From assembly GCA_017527065.1 (NCBI GenBank), contig JAFXQO010000062.1, positions 62,001 through 126,000 on the forward strand: DNA of 64,000 nucleotides, read 5' to 3'. This DNA comes from Clostridia bacterium (GTDB lineage: Bacteria > Bacillota > Clostridia > Christensenellales > Aristaeellaceae). A model generated the notes under the pieces. It ran no database searches. It worked only from the letters and a program-made list of their open reading frames with translations, and was not told the DNA's origin. Both the position numbers and the translations under genes were made by a program. Shown one piece after another: positions 41,753 to 50,421 of this stretch; the first letter of the stretch is position 1, and each line of letters opens with the position of its first letter.

Positions 41753-43339
41753 TTATTCCTCGCCCAGCGCGCGGCGGTTGATCTCGGTGAGCTCTTCCAG
41801 GCCATAGGCGTTGAGCTGCTCGCAGTAAGCGTCCCACTCGGCGTCCACATCAGCCTGGCCGGCGATCCACTGCGCGGTCTTGGTCTTGATGTAGTTCTCG
41901 AGGTCGGCGCGGATCTCGGCGGAGCGGGTGGTGTCCTCTTCGGAGGTGCTCCAGACCTCGGGGAACTTCTCGTTCAGATAGGGGCCGTACAGCTCCATCT
42001 TCATCTCGTTCTGGAGGTCGGGATCGGGCTCGTCCTTGCCGAAGGGCAGGACCTTGTTGTCATGATAGTAGCGCGGCAGGGAGTTGGCGAAGCGGTTGCC
42101 CCAGCTGTACTTCTCCTTCTGCTCGTCGCTCCAGTCGGACTGGTCGGTCTCCTGATAGAGGCCGTCAGCCAGCTTCACGATGCAGATGTCCAGCGGGCCG
42201 GAAGAGGTCTGCTGAGACACATCAGCCTCGAACAGGTTGTTGAACCAGCGGATGACGATGGCCTGCTTCTCCTCGTCGCACTTGTCGGTCACGACGGCCT
42301 GGGTGCGGAACAGGGTGACGCCGGGGGTGGTGCGATGGTACACGGGGTTCTCGACGCCCTTCAGCACGGGCAGGGGATGCATGGCGTTCTTGACGTACTT
42401 CTCGTACTCCTCGGTGCCCTCCAGGAAATCGTCATAGGCGTCGCTGGGGCCGTAGGAGATGTCCACGCCGTAGAGATCCTGCTTGCCCTTGGCGGACCAG
42501 GTGGCCACATCCTGGGTGAAGATCTCGGGGTCGATCAGGCCTTCCTTGTACAGGTCGGCGAAGTACTCGATGAAAGCCTTGTAGCCTTCGGTGTTGGCGT
42601 TGAAGGTGATCTTGCCGTCAACCAGCGCGAAGTAGGGGAACTGGTTCTTGGCACCGGCCGCGTCCACGCCCCACCAGCCGGACAGCTTGCTGATGTCCAG
42701 GTTGTTCGGGTCGCCGGAGAAGGGGATCTCATCGCTGGGATCGCCGTTGCCGTTGGCATCCTGGTCGCGGAAGGCAATCAGGACTTCCTTCAGCTCTTCG
42801 GGGGTGGTGGGCACTTCGAGGCCGAGGCGGTCCAGCCACTGGGCGTTGATGTAGGGGATGTAGAAGACTTCGGGCTCAGCCACAACGTAGGGGATGGAAT
42901 AGATGTGGCCGTCCGGCAGGGTCATAGAAGCGCGCACGCCGGGCTTCTCCAGAACTTCCATCATGTTGGGGCCGTACTTCTCGAACAGGTCTTCCAGGGG
43001 CAGGAAGGTCTGGTCGCCCATGCCCATGTCGATCAGGTGGCTGTCGCCCAGAACCCAACCGGCAATGACGTCGGCGTAGTCGCCGCTGGAGAGGGCGATG
43101 CCGAGCTTCTCAGTCTGCACGGCATAGGGAGCCATCTGCCATTCGATGGTGATGCCGGTCATCTCCTCCAGGATCGGGAACATGATCTTGTCTTCCGGCA
43201 GACCGCTGTCATCCAGGAAGATGGAGAAGGAGTAGGGCTCGTTGACGATGGGCAGGCCGGTCTCATTCCAGTCCACAGCCAGCGCGGAAACGCTGGAGAA
43301 CATGAGGAGAGCAGCCAGCACGAGGGCCAGTTTCTTCAT
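41753..43339 (-). CDS. Extracellular sugar-binding protein of ABC cassette 2
   Basis: 528 residues. The signal peptide MKKLALVLAALLMFSSVSAL is cleaved after ALA, with no lipobox. The LplA-type fold carries a DQDANGNGDPSDE loop (about residue 200) like that of the cassette 1 protein, but overall the two are only distantly similar. It ends acidic (RRALGEE). The gene lies 66 bp after the second permease, with an intercistronic hairpin between them, and is followed by the strong hairpin at 41685-41716. A G-rich site (GGGGTTC-like on the plus side) precedes ATG 43339. The ligand is unknown. Confidence 0.9.
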   Translation of the reverse strand: MKKLALVLAALLMFSSVSALAVDWNETGLPIVNEPYSFSIFLDDSGLPEDKIMFPILEEMTGITIEWQMAPYAVQTEKLGIALSSGDYADVIAGWVLGDSHLIDMGMGDQTFLPLEDLFEKYGPNMMEVLEKPGVRASMTLPDGHIYSIPYVVAEPEVFYIPYINAQWLDRLGLEVPTTPEELKEVLIAFRDQDANGNGDPSDEIPFSGDPNNLDISKLSGWWGVDAAGAKNQFPYFALVDGKITFNANTEGYKAFIEYFADLYKEGLIDPEIFTQDVATWSAKGKQDLYGVDISYGPSDAYDDFLEGTEEYEKYVKNAMHPLPVLKGVENPVYHRTTPGVTLFRTQAVVTDKCDEEKQAIVIRWFNNLFEADVSQQTSSGPLDICIVKLADGLYQETDQSDWSDEQKEKYSWGNRFANSLPRYYHDNKVLPFGKDEPDPDLQNEMKMELYGPYLNEKFPEVWSTSEEDTTRSAEIRADLENYIKTKTAQWIAGQADVDAEWDAYCEQLNAYGLEELTEINRRALGEE

Positions 43340-43369
43340 TTGGGGTTCCTCCTTGATTTGTATTTATGT

Positions 43370-43388
43370 CACGCCCCTCAGAGGCGTG
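43370..43388 (-). promoter_or_regulatory. Intercistronic hairpin before binding-protein gene 2
   Basis: CACGCC-N7-GGCGTG between permease and binding-protein genes, at the same place as the hairpin in cassette 1. Confidence 0.4.
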
Positions 43389-43405
43389 TCATACGGGATC
43401 GGGGA

Positions 43406-44320
43406 TCAGCCCTTCACGGAGCCGATCATGACGCCCTTCACGAAGTGCTTCTGCACGAAGGGGTAGATGATGAGGACCGGGATGGAGGAGATGATGATCA
43501 GCGAGTACTTCATCATTTCCTTCAAGGCGTCCAGGCGGCGCTTTTCCAGCAGCTCCTCCTCCGTCATGACCTGTCGGGTCATCACGTTCGAGTTCAGAAC
43601 CAGGATGTTTCTCAGCTCCAGCTGCAGCGGCCACAGCTCGCGCTTCTGGATGTAGATCAGCGCGCTGAAGTAGCTGTTCCAGTGGCCCACGCCGTAATAC
43701 AGGCAGAGGATGGCGGTGATGGCGCCGGAGAGGGGCAGCACCACGTAGAGGAAGAACTTCGTGTTGCCGCAGCCGTCCAGCTTGGCCGCCTCCATCAGCT
43801 CCAATGGAATGTTGGTCTTGAAGAACGTGCGGGCCACGATCATGTTGTACACGCCAAGGCAGCCGGGCAGCACCAGCGCCCACCAGGTGTTCAGAAGGCC
43901 CGTGTTGCGCACCACCACGTAGGTGGGCATCATGCCGCCGCCCACGAACATGGTCAGGATGTAGAACAGTGTGATGGGGCGCTTGAGCGTGAAGTCCGGT
44001 CGGCTCAGCGCGTAGGAGGTGGGAATGGTCACCAGGAGGTTGATCGAGGTGCCCATGACGGTGATGACCAGCGAATTGAGGAAGCCGCGCACGACCGTCT
44101 TGGTCTTGAACACTTCCTTATAGCCGTCCAGCGTGAAGCCCACGGGCGCGAACACGACCTTGCCGGCCGACACCGCGATGGGATCGGAAATGGAGGAAAT
44201 GATGACGAAATAAAGCGGATACGCGACGATCAGGAAGAGGAACGTCAGGATGATGAAGATGATGGTATCGTAAATGACGTCCGCCCTTGCGCGCCTGACA
44301 TGCTTATGGGTGCCTTCCAT
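43406..44320 (-). CDS. Sugar ABC transporter permease (LplC type), cassette 2
   Basis: 304 residues, six membrane helices. The EAA loop is MEAAKLDGCGNTKFF, about residue 197, and the N-terminus carries a short charged tail (MEGTHKHVRRARAD). It pairs with the permease encoded just upstream (18-bp gap) to form the channel. AAAGGAGGAAGG precedes ATG 44320. It has the same length and helix layout as its cassette 1 counterpart, so the two cassettes are paralogous sets. Confidence 0.92.
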   Translation of the reverse strand: MEGTHKHVRRARADVIYDTIIFIILTFLFLIVAYPLYFVIISSISDPIAVSAGKVVFAPVGFTLDGYKEVFKTKTVVRGFLNSLVITVMGTSINLLVTIPTSYALSRPDFTLKRPITLFYILTMFVGGGMMPTYVVVRNTGLLNTWWALVLPGCLGVYNMIVARTFFKTNIPLELMEAAKLDGCGNTKFFLYVVLPLSGAITAILCLYYGVGHWNSYFSALIYIQKRELWPLQLELRNILVLNSNVMTRQVMTEEELLEKRRLDALKEMMKYSLIIISSIPVLIIYPFVQKHFVKGVMIGSVKG

Positions 44321-44338
44321 TGATCCTTCCTCCTTTCC

Positions 44339-45262
44339 TCAGAAGAGCGCGTTGTCGCTCATCTTGCCGGTGATGTAGTTCACCGTGACCAGCAGGATCG
44401 AGTTGACAATGCTGTTCATCAGACCGACGGCGGAAGAGTAGGAAATATCGCTCTTGATGATGCCGTAGCGGTATGTATATGTCGCGATGATGTCGGAAAC
44501 GGGCAGGTTCAGGTCGTTCTGCAGCGCGTAGGCCTTTTCAAAGCCGACCGACAGGATCGAGCCCATGTTCATGATGAGCAGCATGGTCATGGTCGGCGCG
44601 AGGAAGGGAAGGTCTATGTGCAGGATGCGCTGGAACTTGGTGGCGCCGTCCACAATGGCGGCTTCGTGGTATTCGGGCGAGACGCCGGCCAGCGCCGCGA
44701 AGTAAATGACGGAAGACCAGCCCATGCCCTGCCACACGCCGGACCACACGTAGATGTGCCGCCACATGCTGACCTCGGCCATGAAGTTGATGGTTTCGCC
44801 GCCCAGCGCCCGGATGACGTTGTTCACAACGCCCACGCGGGGAGAGAGGAACAGGATCAGCATACCGCACATGACGATCGTCGAAATGAAGTTCGGCGCG
44901 TAGGTGACGGCCTGGATGAGTTTGCGGTATCTCTTATGGCGGAAGGAGTTGAGCATCAGCGCCAGGATGACGGCCACGGGGAAGCCGGCCGCCAGGGAGT
45001 AGACGCTCAGGAGCAGCGTGTTGCGGACCAGGATCATCCAGTCCGCGCTGTTGAAGAACCTCATGAAGTTTTTAAGGCCCACCCAGTCGCTGCCCCAGAT
45101 GCCCTTTTTCGGCTTATAGTTGCGGAAGGCGATCTGCATGCCGTAAATGGGGATGTAGTGGTAGATGATGGTGAAGATCATGCCCGGCAAACAGAAGAGG
45201 AGCAGATCCCAGTTGCCCCGCATCTTTTGCAGGAACGACTTTTTCTTCGTGTTCGCAGCCAA
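44339..45262 (-). CDS. Sugar ABC transporter permease (LplB type), cassette 2
   Basis: 307 residues from the chosen start; six helices, with FTIIYHYIPIYGMQIAFRNY near the N-terminus and the EAA loop YHEAAIVDGATKFQ. I chose TTG 45262 because AGGGGG lies 7 bp upstream and the length then matches the partner family; the next upstream ATG would add 42 residues with no ribosome site. It is the first gene of the second cassette. A TTGACA-17-TATGAT promoter lies about 125 bp upstream. Confidence 0.88.
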   Translation of the reverse strand: MAANTKKKSFLQKMRGNWDLLLFCLPGMIFTIIYHYIPIYGMQIAFRNYKPKKGIWGSDWVGLKNFMRFFNSADWMILVRNTLLLSVYSLAAGFPVAVILALMLNSFRHKRYRKLIQAVTYAPNFISTIVMCGMLILFLSPRVGVVNNVIRALGGETINFMAEVSMWRHIYVWSGVWQGMGWSSVIYFAALAGVSPEYHEAAIVDGATKFQRILHIDLPFLAPTMTMLLIMNMGSILSVGFEKAYALQNDLNLPVSDIIATYTYRYGIIKSDISYSSAVGLMNSIVNSILLVTVNYITGKMSDNALF

Positions 45263-45383
45263 AAAAATACCCCCTTCATTGGTTCCGCCCGGCCCCGCCC
45301 GATTCCGCGCTGGCTGCACGGCCCGGCCGGCCTTCCGGCTGCGGAAGCGGCCCCGCGTTAAATAATCGGGCAGGTTCTCAATT

Positions 45384-45412
45384 ATCATATATCATTGCCA
45401 CAAAAATGTCAA
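45384..45412 (-). promoter_or_regulatory. Promoter of ABC cassette 2 operon
   Basis: On the minus strand: perfect TTGACA (45412-45407), 17-bp spacer, TATGAT (45389-45384). The leader is about 115 nt. Confidence 0.8.
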
Positions 45413-45465
45413 TATGCTTTTTACCCTTTCGTTCCCCAAGCGTCAAATACCGATAACAATTCCAT

Positions 45466-45494
45466 TTGCCTTTTTTCCCGCGCAATGATACAAT
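45466..45494 (+). promoter_or_regulatory. Promoter of the YgiQ-like gene
   Basis: TTGCCT (45466-45471), 17-bp spacer, TACAAT (45489-45494). Confidence 0.65.
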
Positions 45495-45546
45495 AGAGTC
45501 AGCGCCGGGCGGCCCACCTTGCCTGCGCCTTTGGGAGGAATCATCC

Positions 45547-47448
45547 GTGTCAGATCAGTATCTGCCCGTCTGCCCCGCGGACGTCCGCGCGCGCGGCTGG
45601 ACGCAGCCCGATTTCGTCTACGTGACGGGCGACGCTTACGTCGACCACCCGTCCTTCGGGCTGGCCATCATCTCGCGTGTGCTCGAAAAGGCGGGCTACA
45701 AGGTCGCCATGATGCCGCAGCCGGACTATCGCGGCTGCGAGGCGTTTACGCTGTTCGGGCGGCCGAGGCTGGGCTTCCTGGTCACGGCCGGGGTGATCGA
45801 CTCCATGGTCAACCACTACACCGCCGCCAAGAAGCGGCGCGGCGAGGACGCCTATTCGCCCGGCGGCCGCACGGGCTACCGGCCCGACCGCGCCACCATC
45901 GTGTACTGCAACCGCATCCGCGAGGCCTACGGCAGCATCCCGATCCTCATCGGCGGCGTGGAGGCGTCCCTGCGGCGCTTCGCCCATTACGACTACTGGG
46001 ACGACCGCGTGCGCAATTCCATCCTGGTCGATTCCGGCGCGGACGTACTCATGTACGGCATGGGCGAGCGCGTCATCCTGGAGACGGTGCGCGCGCTGGA
46101 ATCGGGCATGCCCTTCCACGCCCTCCGGCTGCCCGGCACCTGCGTCATGAGCCGCGAGCCGGAGCCGGACTACATTGAAATCGAATCGGCGGAGGCGGTG
46201 GCGCGCGACAAGGCGGCCTACGCCCGCGCCTTCAAAACGCAGTACGACGAGCAGGATCCCGTGCGCGGCCGGGGCATCTGCCAGAAGCACGGCGCGCGCT
46301 ATCTCATCGCGAATCCGCCCGCGCTGCCGCTGACCCGGGAGGAGCTCGACGCCACCTACGCCCTCCCCTACGCCCGGCGCTGGCATCCCATGTACGACGC
46401 GCTGGGCGGTATCCCCGCGCTGAAGGAGGTCGAGTTCTCCATCGCGCACGTACGAGGCTGCTACGGCTCCTGCGCCTTCTGCGCGCTCACCTTCCACCAG
46501 GGGCGCATCGTGACCTCCCGAAGCCATGAATCCGTCGTCGACGAGGCGAAAAAGCTCACCCGCCTGCCCGGCTTCAAGGGCTATATTCACGACGTGGGCG
46601 GCCCGACGGCCAACTTCCGCGCGCCGGCCTGCGAGGGGCAGCTGAAGCGCGGCGCCTGCAAAGACCGCCAGTGCCTCTTCCCCACCCCCTGCAAAAACCT
46701 GCGGGTGGACCACAGCGACTACCTGGCGCTCCTGCGCAGGCTGCGGGCGCTGCCGGGCGTCAAGAAGGTCTTCGTGCGCTCGGGCATCCGCTTCGACTAC
46801 CTGCTGGCCGACAAGTCGGGCGCGTTCCTGAACGAGCTGGTGCGCCACCATGTGAGCGGGCAGCTCAAGGTCGCGCCGGAGCACGTGTCGCCTAGCGTTC
46901 TCCGCTATATGGGAAAGCCCGACGTTTCGGTCTATAACAAATTCGTTGAGGCCTACAAACAGGCCAACGAAAAGGCCGGCATGGACCAATACCTGGTGCC
47001 GTACTTCATGTCCAGCCATCCGGGCTGCACGCTGCAGGACGCGGTGGAGCTGGCGCTGTACATCAAGCGCAGCGGGCACCGGCCCGAGCAGGTGCAGGAC
47101 TTCTATCCCACCCCCGGCACCCTGGCCACCGCCATGTTCTACACCGGCCTCGACCCGCGCGACATGACGCCGGTCTACGTGCCGCGGGACCCGCAGGAGA
47201 AGGCCATGCAGCGCGCGCTGATGCAGTACTTCCTGCCGCAGAACCGCGAATTGGCCGCGAAGGCGCTGATCAAGGCCGGGCGAAGGGATCTGATCGGCTT
47301 CGGCCCGGACTGCCTCATCCGCCCCGAGCGGAAGGAAAAACCCCAGGGCGCGTCGGGCGCATCCGGCCCCGCCGCCCGGGGGAACAAAGGAGATAAAGCC
47401 CATGAAAAAAGGAATCGCCCGGCGAGAGCAAATCATAGAGGCCGCTGA
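45547..47448 (+). CDS. YgiQ family radical SAM protein
   Basis: 633 residues. The radical SAM cluster GCYGSCAFCAL (CxxxCxxC) lies near residue 306, and the N-terminal VTGDAYVDHPSFG and C-terminal YFMSSHPGC are family hallmarks. The function of YgiQ proteins is not established. I chose GTG 45547 because TGGGAGG lies 8 bp upstream. The tail is low-complexity and basic (GASGASGPAARGNKGDKAH). The last 47 bp overlap the start of the tetR gene, with its ribosome site inside the coding region. Confidence 0.92.
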   Translation: MSDQYLPVCPADVRARGWTQPDFVYVTGDAYVDHPSFGLAIISRVLEKAGYKVAMMPQPDYRGCEAFTLFGRPRLGFLVTAGVIDSMVNHYTAAKKRRGEDAYSPGGRTGYRPDRATIVYCNRIREAYGSIPILIGGVEASLRRFAHYDYWDDRVRNSILVDSGADVLMYGMGERVILETVRALESGMPFHALRLPGTCVMSREPEPDYIEIESAEAVARDKAAYARAFKTQYDEQDPVRGRGICQKHGARYLIANPPALPLTREELDATYALPYARRWHPMYDALGGIPALKEVEFSIAHVRGCYGSCAFCALTFHQGRIVTSRSHESVVDEAKKLTRLPGFKGYIHDVGGPTANFRAPACEGQLKRGACKDRQCLFPTPCKNLRVDHSDYLALLRRLRALPGVKKVFVRSGIRFDYLLADKSGAFLNELVRHHVSGQLKVAPEHVSPSVLRYMGKPDVSVYNKFVEAYKQANEKAGMDQYLVPYFMSSHPGCTLQDAVELALYIKRSGHRPEQVQDFYPTPGTLATAMFYTGLDPRDMTPVYVPRDPQEKAMQRALMQYFLPQNRELAAKALIKAGRRDLIGFGPDCLIRPERKEKPQGASGASGPAARGNKGDKAHEKRNRPARANHRGR

Positions 47449-48070
47449 AAAGCTGTTTTACGCGAAGGGCTACGAGCAGACCGCCGTCCAGGACATACTG
47501 GACGCGCTGGACCTGTCCAAGGGCGGCTTCTACCATCATTTCGAGAGCAAGCTGCAGGTGCTCGAGGCCATCTGCGCCCGGCAGGGCGAACTGGACCGGG
47601 CCGCCATGGAGGAGGCTTTCCAGCGGAACCAGGGCGACGCCGTGGCGCAGCTGAACGCGCTGTTCGACGTGTGCGGCCTCTGGCGCGGCGACCGCATGGA
47701 CTTCGCCGCGCTGATGATCCGCACGGCCTATCGCGGCGGCAGCTATCAGCTTCGCGACACCATGCGCCGGGTAACGCTGGAGGCGGCGCTGCCCCTCGTG
47801 AACCGCGCCGTGGAGGCCGGGCTGGCCGAAAATGTGTTTTTTACGCGCTTCCCCTCTGAAATCGGGGAACTAATCCTCCAGCTTTTCGCCAATATTACTG
47901 ATGCGATCGCCATGACGCTGGCCGCCGACGCGCCCCTCGGCGACGCGCTGAACCGCCTCGAGGTCTATCGCTCCGCCGTCGAGACGCTGCTGAACGCGCC
48001 CTTCGGCTCGATCCGGCTCTACGACCTGACCGGGCTGCCCGCCGTGCAGGCGCGCCTCGCCGATCAGTAA
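47402..48070 (+). CDS. TetR family transcriptional regulator
   Basis: 222 residues. The N-terminal helix-turn-helix (residues 8-50: EQIIEAAEKLFYAKGYEQ, VQDILDALDLSKGGFYHHF) is typical. The C-terminal helical domain binds an unknown ligand. The start ATG 47402 has AAAGGAG, which lies in the end of the YgiQ-like gene. The target is not evident; the following amidase gene at 25 bp could be on the same transcript. Confidence 0.93.
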   Translation: MKKGIARREQIIEAAEKLFYAKGYEQTAVQDILDALDLSKGGFYHHFESKLQVLEAICARQGELDRAAMEEAFQRNQGDAVAQLNALFDVCGLWRGDRMDFAALMIRTAYRGGSYQLRDTMRRVTLEAALPLVNRAVEAGLAENVFFTRFPSEIGELILQLFANITDAIAMTLAADAPLGDALNRLEVYRSAVETLLNAPFGSIRLYDLTGLPAVQARLADQ

Positions 48071-48095
48071 TAAGGTAAAAAGGCAGGAATCAATC

Positions 48096-49172
48096 ATGAA
48101 AAGATCCAGAAGAGAGCGCACGCGATACCAGCGCAGGCAGGCCCGGCGCGCCGCTCTCACGGCCGCGGCGCTGCTGGCCGTCGTGATGTTCGCCGTTTGC
48201 GCGGGGCGCCTCGGCGTGTTTGGCCGGCCGGTGAGCGCGGAGTCCATCTCCCCCACCGTCTCGCCGACAGCCATTCCCACTATCACGCCGACAGCCGCGC
48301 CGACTGCCATACCCACGATTGCGCCGACAGCCGCGCCGACTGCCATACCCACGGCTGAGCCAACCGCCGCGCCCACCGCCATTCCAACGATCACGCCCAC
48401 CGTCGAACCCTCCGCCGCGCCGGTCATGCCCGCAAGCACGCCCGTCGTGCGACTCATCACGATCGAGGAAACGGAGCGGGGCGTGTTCTCCGGCGTCAAA
48501 ATCGGCATCGATCCGGGCCACCAGCTTCACGGCAACAGCGCGCAGGAGCCCGTCGCGCCGGGCAGCGCGGAGACGAAGGCCAAGGTGTCCGGCGGCACCC
48601 AGGGCGTAGCCACGCTCATACCGGAATATGAGGTCACGCTGCAGGTGGGCCTGTCGCTGCGCGACGCGCTGGAGGCCCAGGGCGCGGAGGTCTACATGAC
48701 GCGCGAGGTCAACGAGATCGACATCTCCAACATCGAACGCGCCGCCATGATGAACGAATTGGGCGTCGACGTGGTGCTGAGGCTCCACTGCAACGGCGCG
48801 ACGAACCAATCCATAACCGGCATCGGGCTGTACGTAAAGCCCGACGGCGAGGGCGCGGAGGAAAGCTACGCCATCTCCGAATACCTCATCAGGGCCATGG
48901 GCGAAGCCACCGGCGCGGACACCGAACCCATCCACGTGCGCGACAACTACTCCGGGCTGAACTGGTCCACCGTGCCCAGCATCCTGGTGGAGATGGGCTA
49001 CATGTCCAATCCCGAGGAGGACCGGCTGCTGTGCAGCGCGGCCTATCAGGCGCTGTTGGTGGACGGCATGGTCAAGGGCCTTGAAAACTACTTTACCGAT
49101 CACCCCGTGCCCGCGCCGGCGCAGACGCCTGCGCCAACCGCCGCGCCGGCGCCTGAGTCCGTCGGAGAATGA
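48096..49172 (+). CDS. N-acetylmuramoyl-L-alanine amidase (Amidase_3) with Thr/Pro linker
   Basis: 358 residues. A basic N-terminus and one membrane helix (about 19-40) anchor it. Residues 57-104 are four copies of a 12-residue unit (PTAIPTITPTAA type; 36 bp each, 48264-48407), a wall-spanning linker. Residues 128-345 hold the Zn amidase: GIDPGH, MTREVN, ERAAMMNELGVD and LRLHCNGA provide the metal His/Glu set. A second Pro/Ala tail follows. It cleaves the amide between MurNAc and the stem peptide, as in CwlD-like or autolysin amidases. Confidence 0.9.
   Translation: MKRSRRERTRYQRRQARRAALTAAALLAVVMFAVCAGRLGVFGRPVSAESISPTVSPTAIPTITPTAAPTAIPTIAPTAAPTAIPTAEPTAAPTAIPTITPTVEPSAAPVMPASTPVVRLITIEETERGVFSGVKIGIDPGHQLHGNSAQEPVAPGSAETKAKVSGGTQGVATLIPEYEVTLQVGLSLRDALEAQGAEVYMTREVNEIDISNIERAAMMNELGVDVVLRLHCNGATNQSITGIGLYVKPDGEGAEESYAISEYLIRAMGEATGADTEPIHVRDNYSGLNWSTVPSILVEMGYMSNPEEDRLLCSAAYQALLVDGMVKGLENYFTDHPVPAPAQTPAPTAAPAPESVGE
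48264..48407 (+). repeat. Four 36-bp tandem repeats coding the Thr/Pro linker
   Basis: Four in-frame 36-bp units coding PTAIPTITPTAA and variants. Units 1-3 are the most similar and the fourth has diverged. Copy number is likely to vary between strains. Confidence 0.85.
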
Positions 49173-49189
49173 TCCATCGGGAGGCAGAC

Positions 49190-49693
49190 ATGTATAACGA
49201 ACTGACAAAGGGCGACCTGAAAAAGATGCAGGAGGAGATCGACTACCGGCTCTCGGTGGTGCGCCCAAAGTTGATGGAAGATCTGCAGGCGGCCCGCGCC
49301 ATGGGCGATTTGAGCGAGAACTTTGAATACAAGACCGCCAAGCGCGAGCTGGGCAACTGCAACAGCCGCATCCGGTATTTGCAACGCATGATCAACACCG
49401 CCCGCATCATCTCCGAGAGAAGCGCGGCGGACGCCGTGGGCCTGTACGACCGGGTGGAGATCCTCTCCGAGGGCGACGACGAGACCGAGTGGATTCAGCT
49501 GGTGACGACGCTGCGGCAGAACGTCCTGCAGGGGCTCATCAGCCGCGAGTCGCCGCTGGGCAAGGCGCTCATGGGCAAAAAGGCCGGCGAGCGCGTGACC
49601 GTGCGCGTGGACGACGGCTCGACGTATGAAGTTGAAATCCGCACCATCGAAAAAGGCCGGGATGACGGGAGCGTGCCGATAAACAGGTTTTGA
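49190..49693 (+). CDS. greA: Transcription elongation factor GreA
   Basis: 167 residues. A long N-terminal coiled coil (LTKGDLKKMQEEIDYR ... MGDLSENFEYKTAKRE, with tip acids) precedes the C-terminal FKBP-like domain (DRVEILSEGDD, GRDDGSVPINRF). It enters the RNA polymerase secondary channel and promotes cleavage of backtracked RNA. I chose ATG 49190 because GGGAGG lies 5 bp upstream; an ATG at 49169 overlapping the amidase stop is the alternative. It may share the amidase transcript. Confidence 0.93.
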   Translation: MYNELTKGDLKKMQEEIDYRLSVVRPKLMEDLQAARAMGDLSENFEYKTAKRELGNCNSRIRYLQRMINTARIISERSAADAVGLYDRVEILSEGDDETEWIQLVTTLRQNVLQGLISRESPLGKALMGKKAGERVTVRVDDGSTYEVEIRTIEKGRDDGSVPINRF

Positions 49694-49713
49694 TGAATCA
49701 GGAGGCGATGAAG

Positions 49714-49980
49714 ATGAAGAACATCGACGTAACCTTTCAGATCGACGAAGACATTAAAAAACAGGCGGAGGCGTTATTCGACGATTTGGGCATGGATCTC
49801 TCCACGGCCTTCTCCATTTTTCTCAAACAATCCATACGGGAGCAGGGCATTCCCTTTTCTGTCAGCAAGAATACTCCAAACGAAGTCACGTTGGCCGCGA
49901 TGGACGCCGCCGAGCGCGGCGAGGATATTTACGGGCCGTATGACAGCGTGGAAAACCTGATGGAGGCGCTGAATGCTTAG
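49714..49980 (+). CDS. dinJ: DinJ/RelB-type antitoxin
   Basis: 88 residues. The N-terminal ribbon-helix-helix (VTFQIDEDIKKQAEALFDDLGMDLSTAFSIFLKQS) binds DNA as a dimer. The C-terminal tail (PYDSVENLMEALNA) wraps the toxin. The ATG at 49714 has a GGAGG site 8 bp upstream. It overlaps the toxin gene by 8 bp. Antitoxin and toxin follow greA closely without a visible promoter of their own. Confidence 0.9.
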   Translation: MKNIDVTFQIDEDIKKQAEALFDDLGMDLSTAFSIFLKQSIREQGIPFSVSKNTPNEVTLAAMDAAERGEDIYGPYDSVENLMEALNA

Positions 49981-50251
49981 CGTGGAATTCACGGGCCAGT
50001 TCAAGCGCGATTATAAGCTCGCCGTCAAGCGCGGATGCGACCCAAACGCGCTCCAGGCTGTCGTGACCTGCCTGATGAACGAGCGGCCTCTGCCGGAGAA
50101 ATACCGGGATCACGCGCTGATCAACTCGCGCAATTACAAGGGAATGCGGGAATGCCACATAGAACCTGACTGGCTGCTCGTTTACCAGGTCGTTCATGAG
50201 ACGCTTATCCTGCGCCTCATCCGAACCGGAAGCCATAGCGATCTGTTTTAG
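49973..50251 (+). CDS. yafQ: YafQ-family mRNA interferase toxin
   Basis: 92 residues, RelE/ParE superfamily. The start MLSVEFTGQFKRDYKLAVKRG and the catalytic region RDHALINSRNYKGMRECHIEPDWLLVYQ hold conserved His and Asp residues (HALxxS, CHIxPDWLLVY), and the C-terminal His of GSHSDLF completes the set. YafQ cleaves mRNA in the ribosome. It overlaps its antitoxin gene by 8 bp. All the visible catalytic positions appear intact, so it is likely active. Confidence 0.9.
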   Translation: MLSVEFTGQFKRDYKLAVKRGCDPNALQAVVTCLMNERPLPEKYRDHALINSRNYKGMRECHIEPDWLLVYQVVHETLILRLIRTGSHSDLF

Positions 50252-50267
50252 CGAGGGAGAAGGCGGC

Positions 50268-50417
50268 ATGTTCTTGACAGCGCTCGCCGCCTTCTTCGAA
50301 TACGTTAATAACATCGGCCTGGAAAGGGATTTGAGGCCGGATGGCAGCATTTGCGCCTCACTGATTGCCGTGTCGGTCATCCTCAATGGCGTTGCATTTC
50401 TTGGCAAAGAGAAATAG
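50268..50417 (+). CDS. Possible small hydrophobic protein
   Basis: 49 residues (MFLTALAAFFEYVNNIGL...), hydrophobic in its second half (ASLIAVSVILNGVAFLG). ATG 50268 has GAGGGAGAAGG a few bases upstream, and it starts 16 bp after the toxin gene. A long open frame on the opposite strand and the short length make this uncertain. No family recognised. It could be a downstream companion of the toxin-antitoxin pair. Confidence 0.4.
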   Translation: MFLTALAAFFEYVNNIGLERDLRPDGSICASLIAVSVILNGVAFLGKEK

Positions 50418-50421
50418 CAAA

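Noticed and set aside
41648..44323. 891-residue open frame on the plus strand
   Set aside because: It is antisense to the binding-protein and permease genes and translates to Val/His/Gly-rich text without domains, a codon-bias shadow in GC-rich DNA.
48264..48407. CRISPR-like short repeats
   Set aside because: The 36-bp units are directly adjacent, in frame and without spacers; they code the Thr/Pro linker of the amidase.
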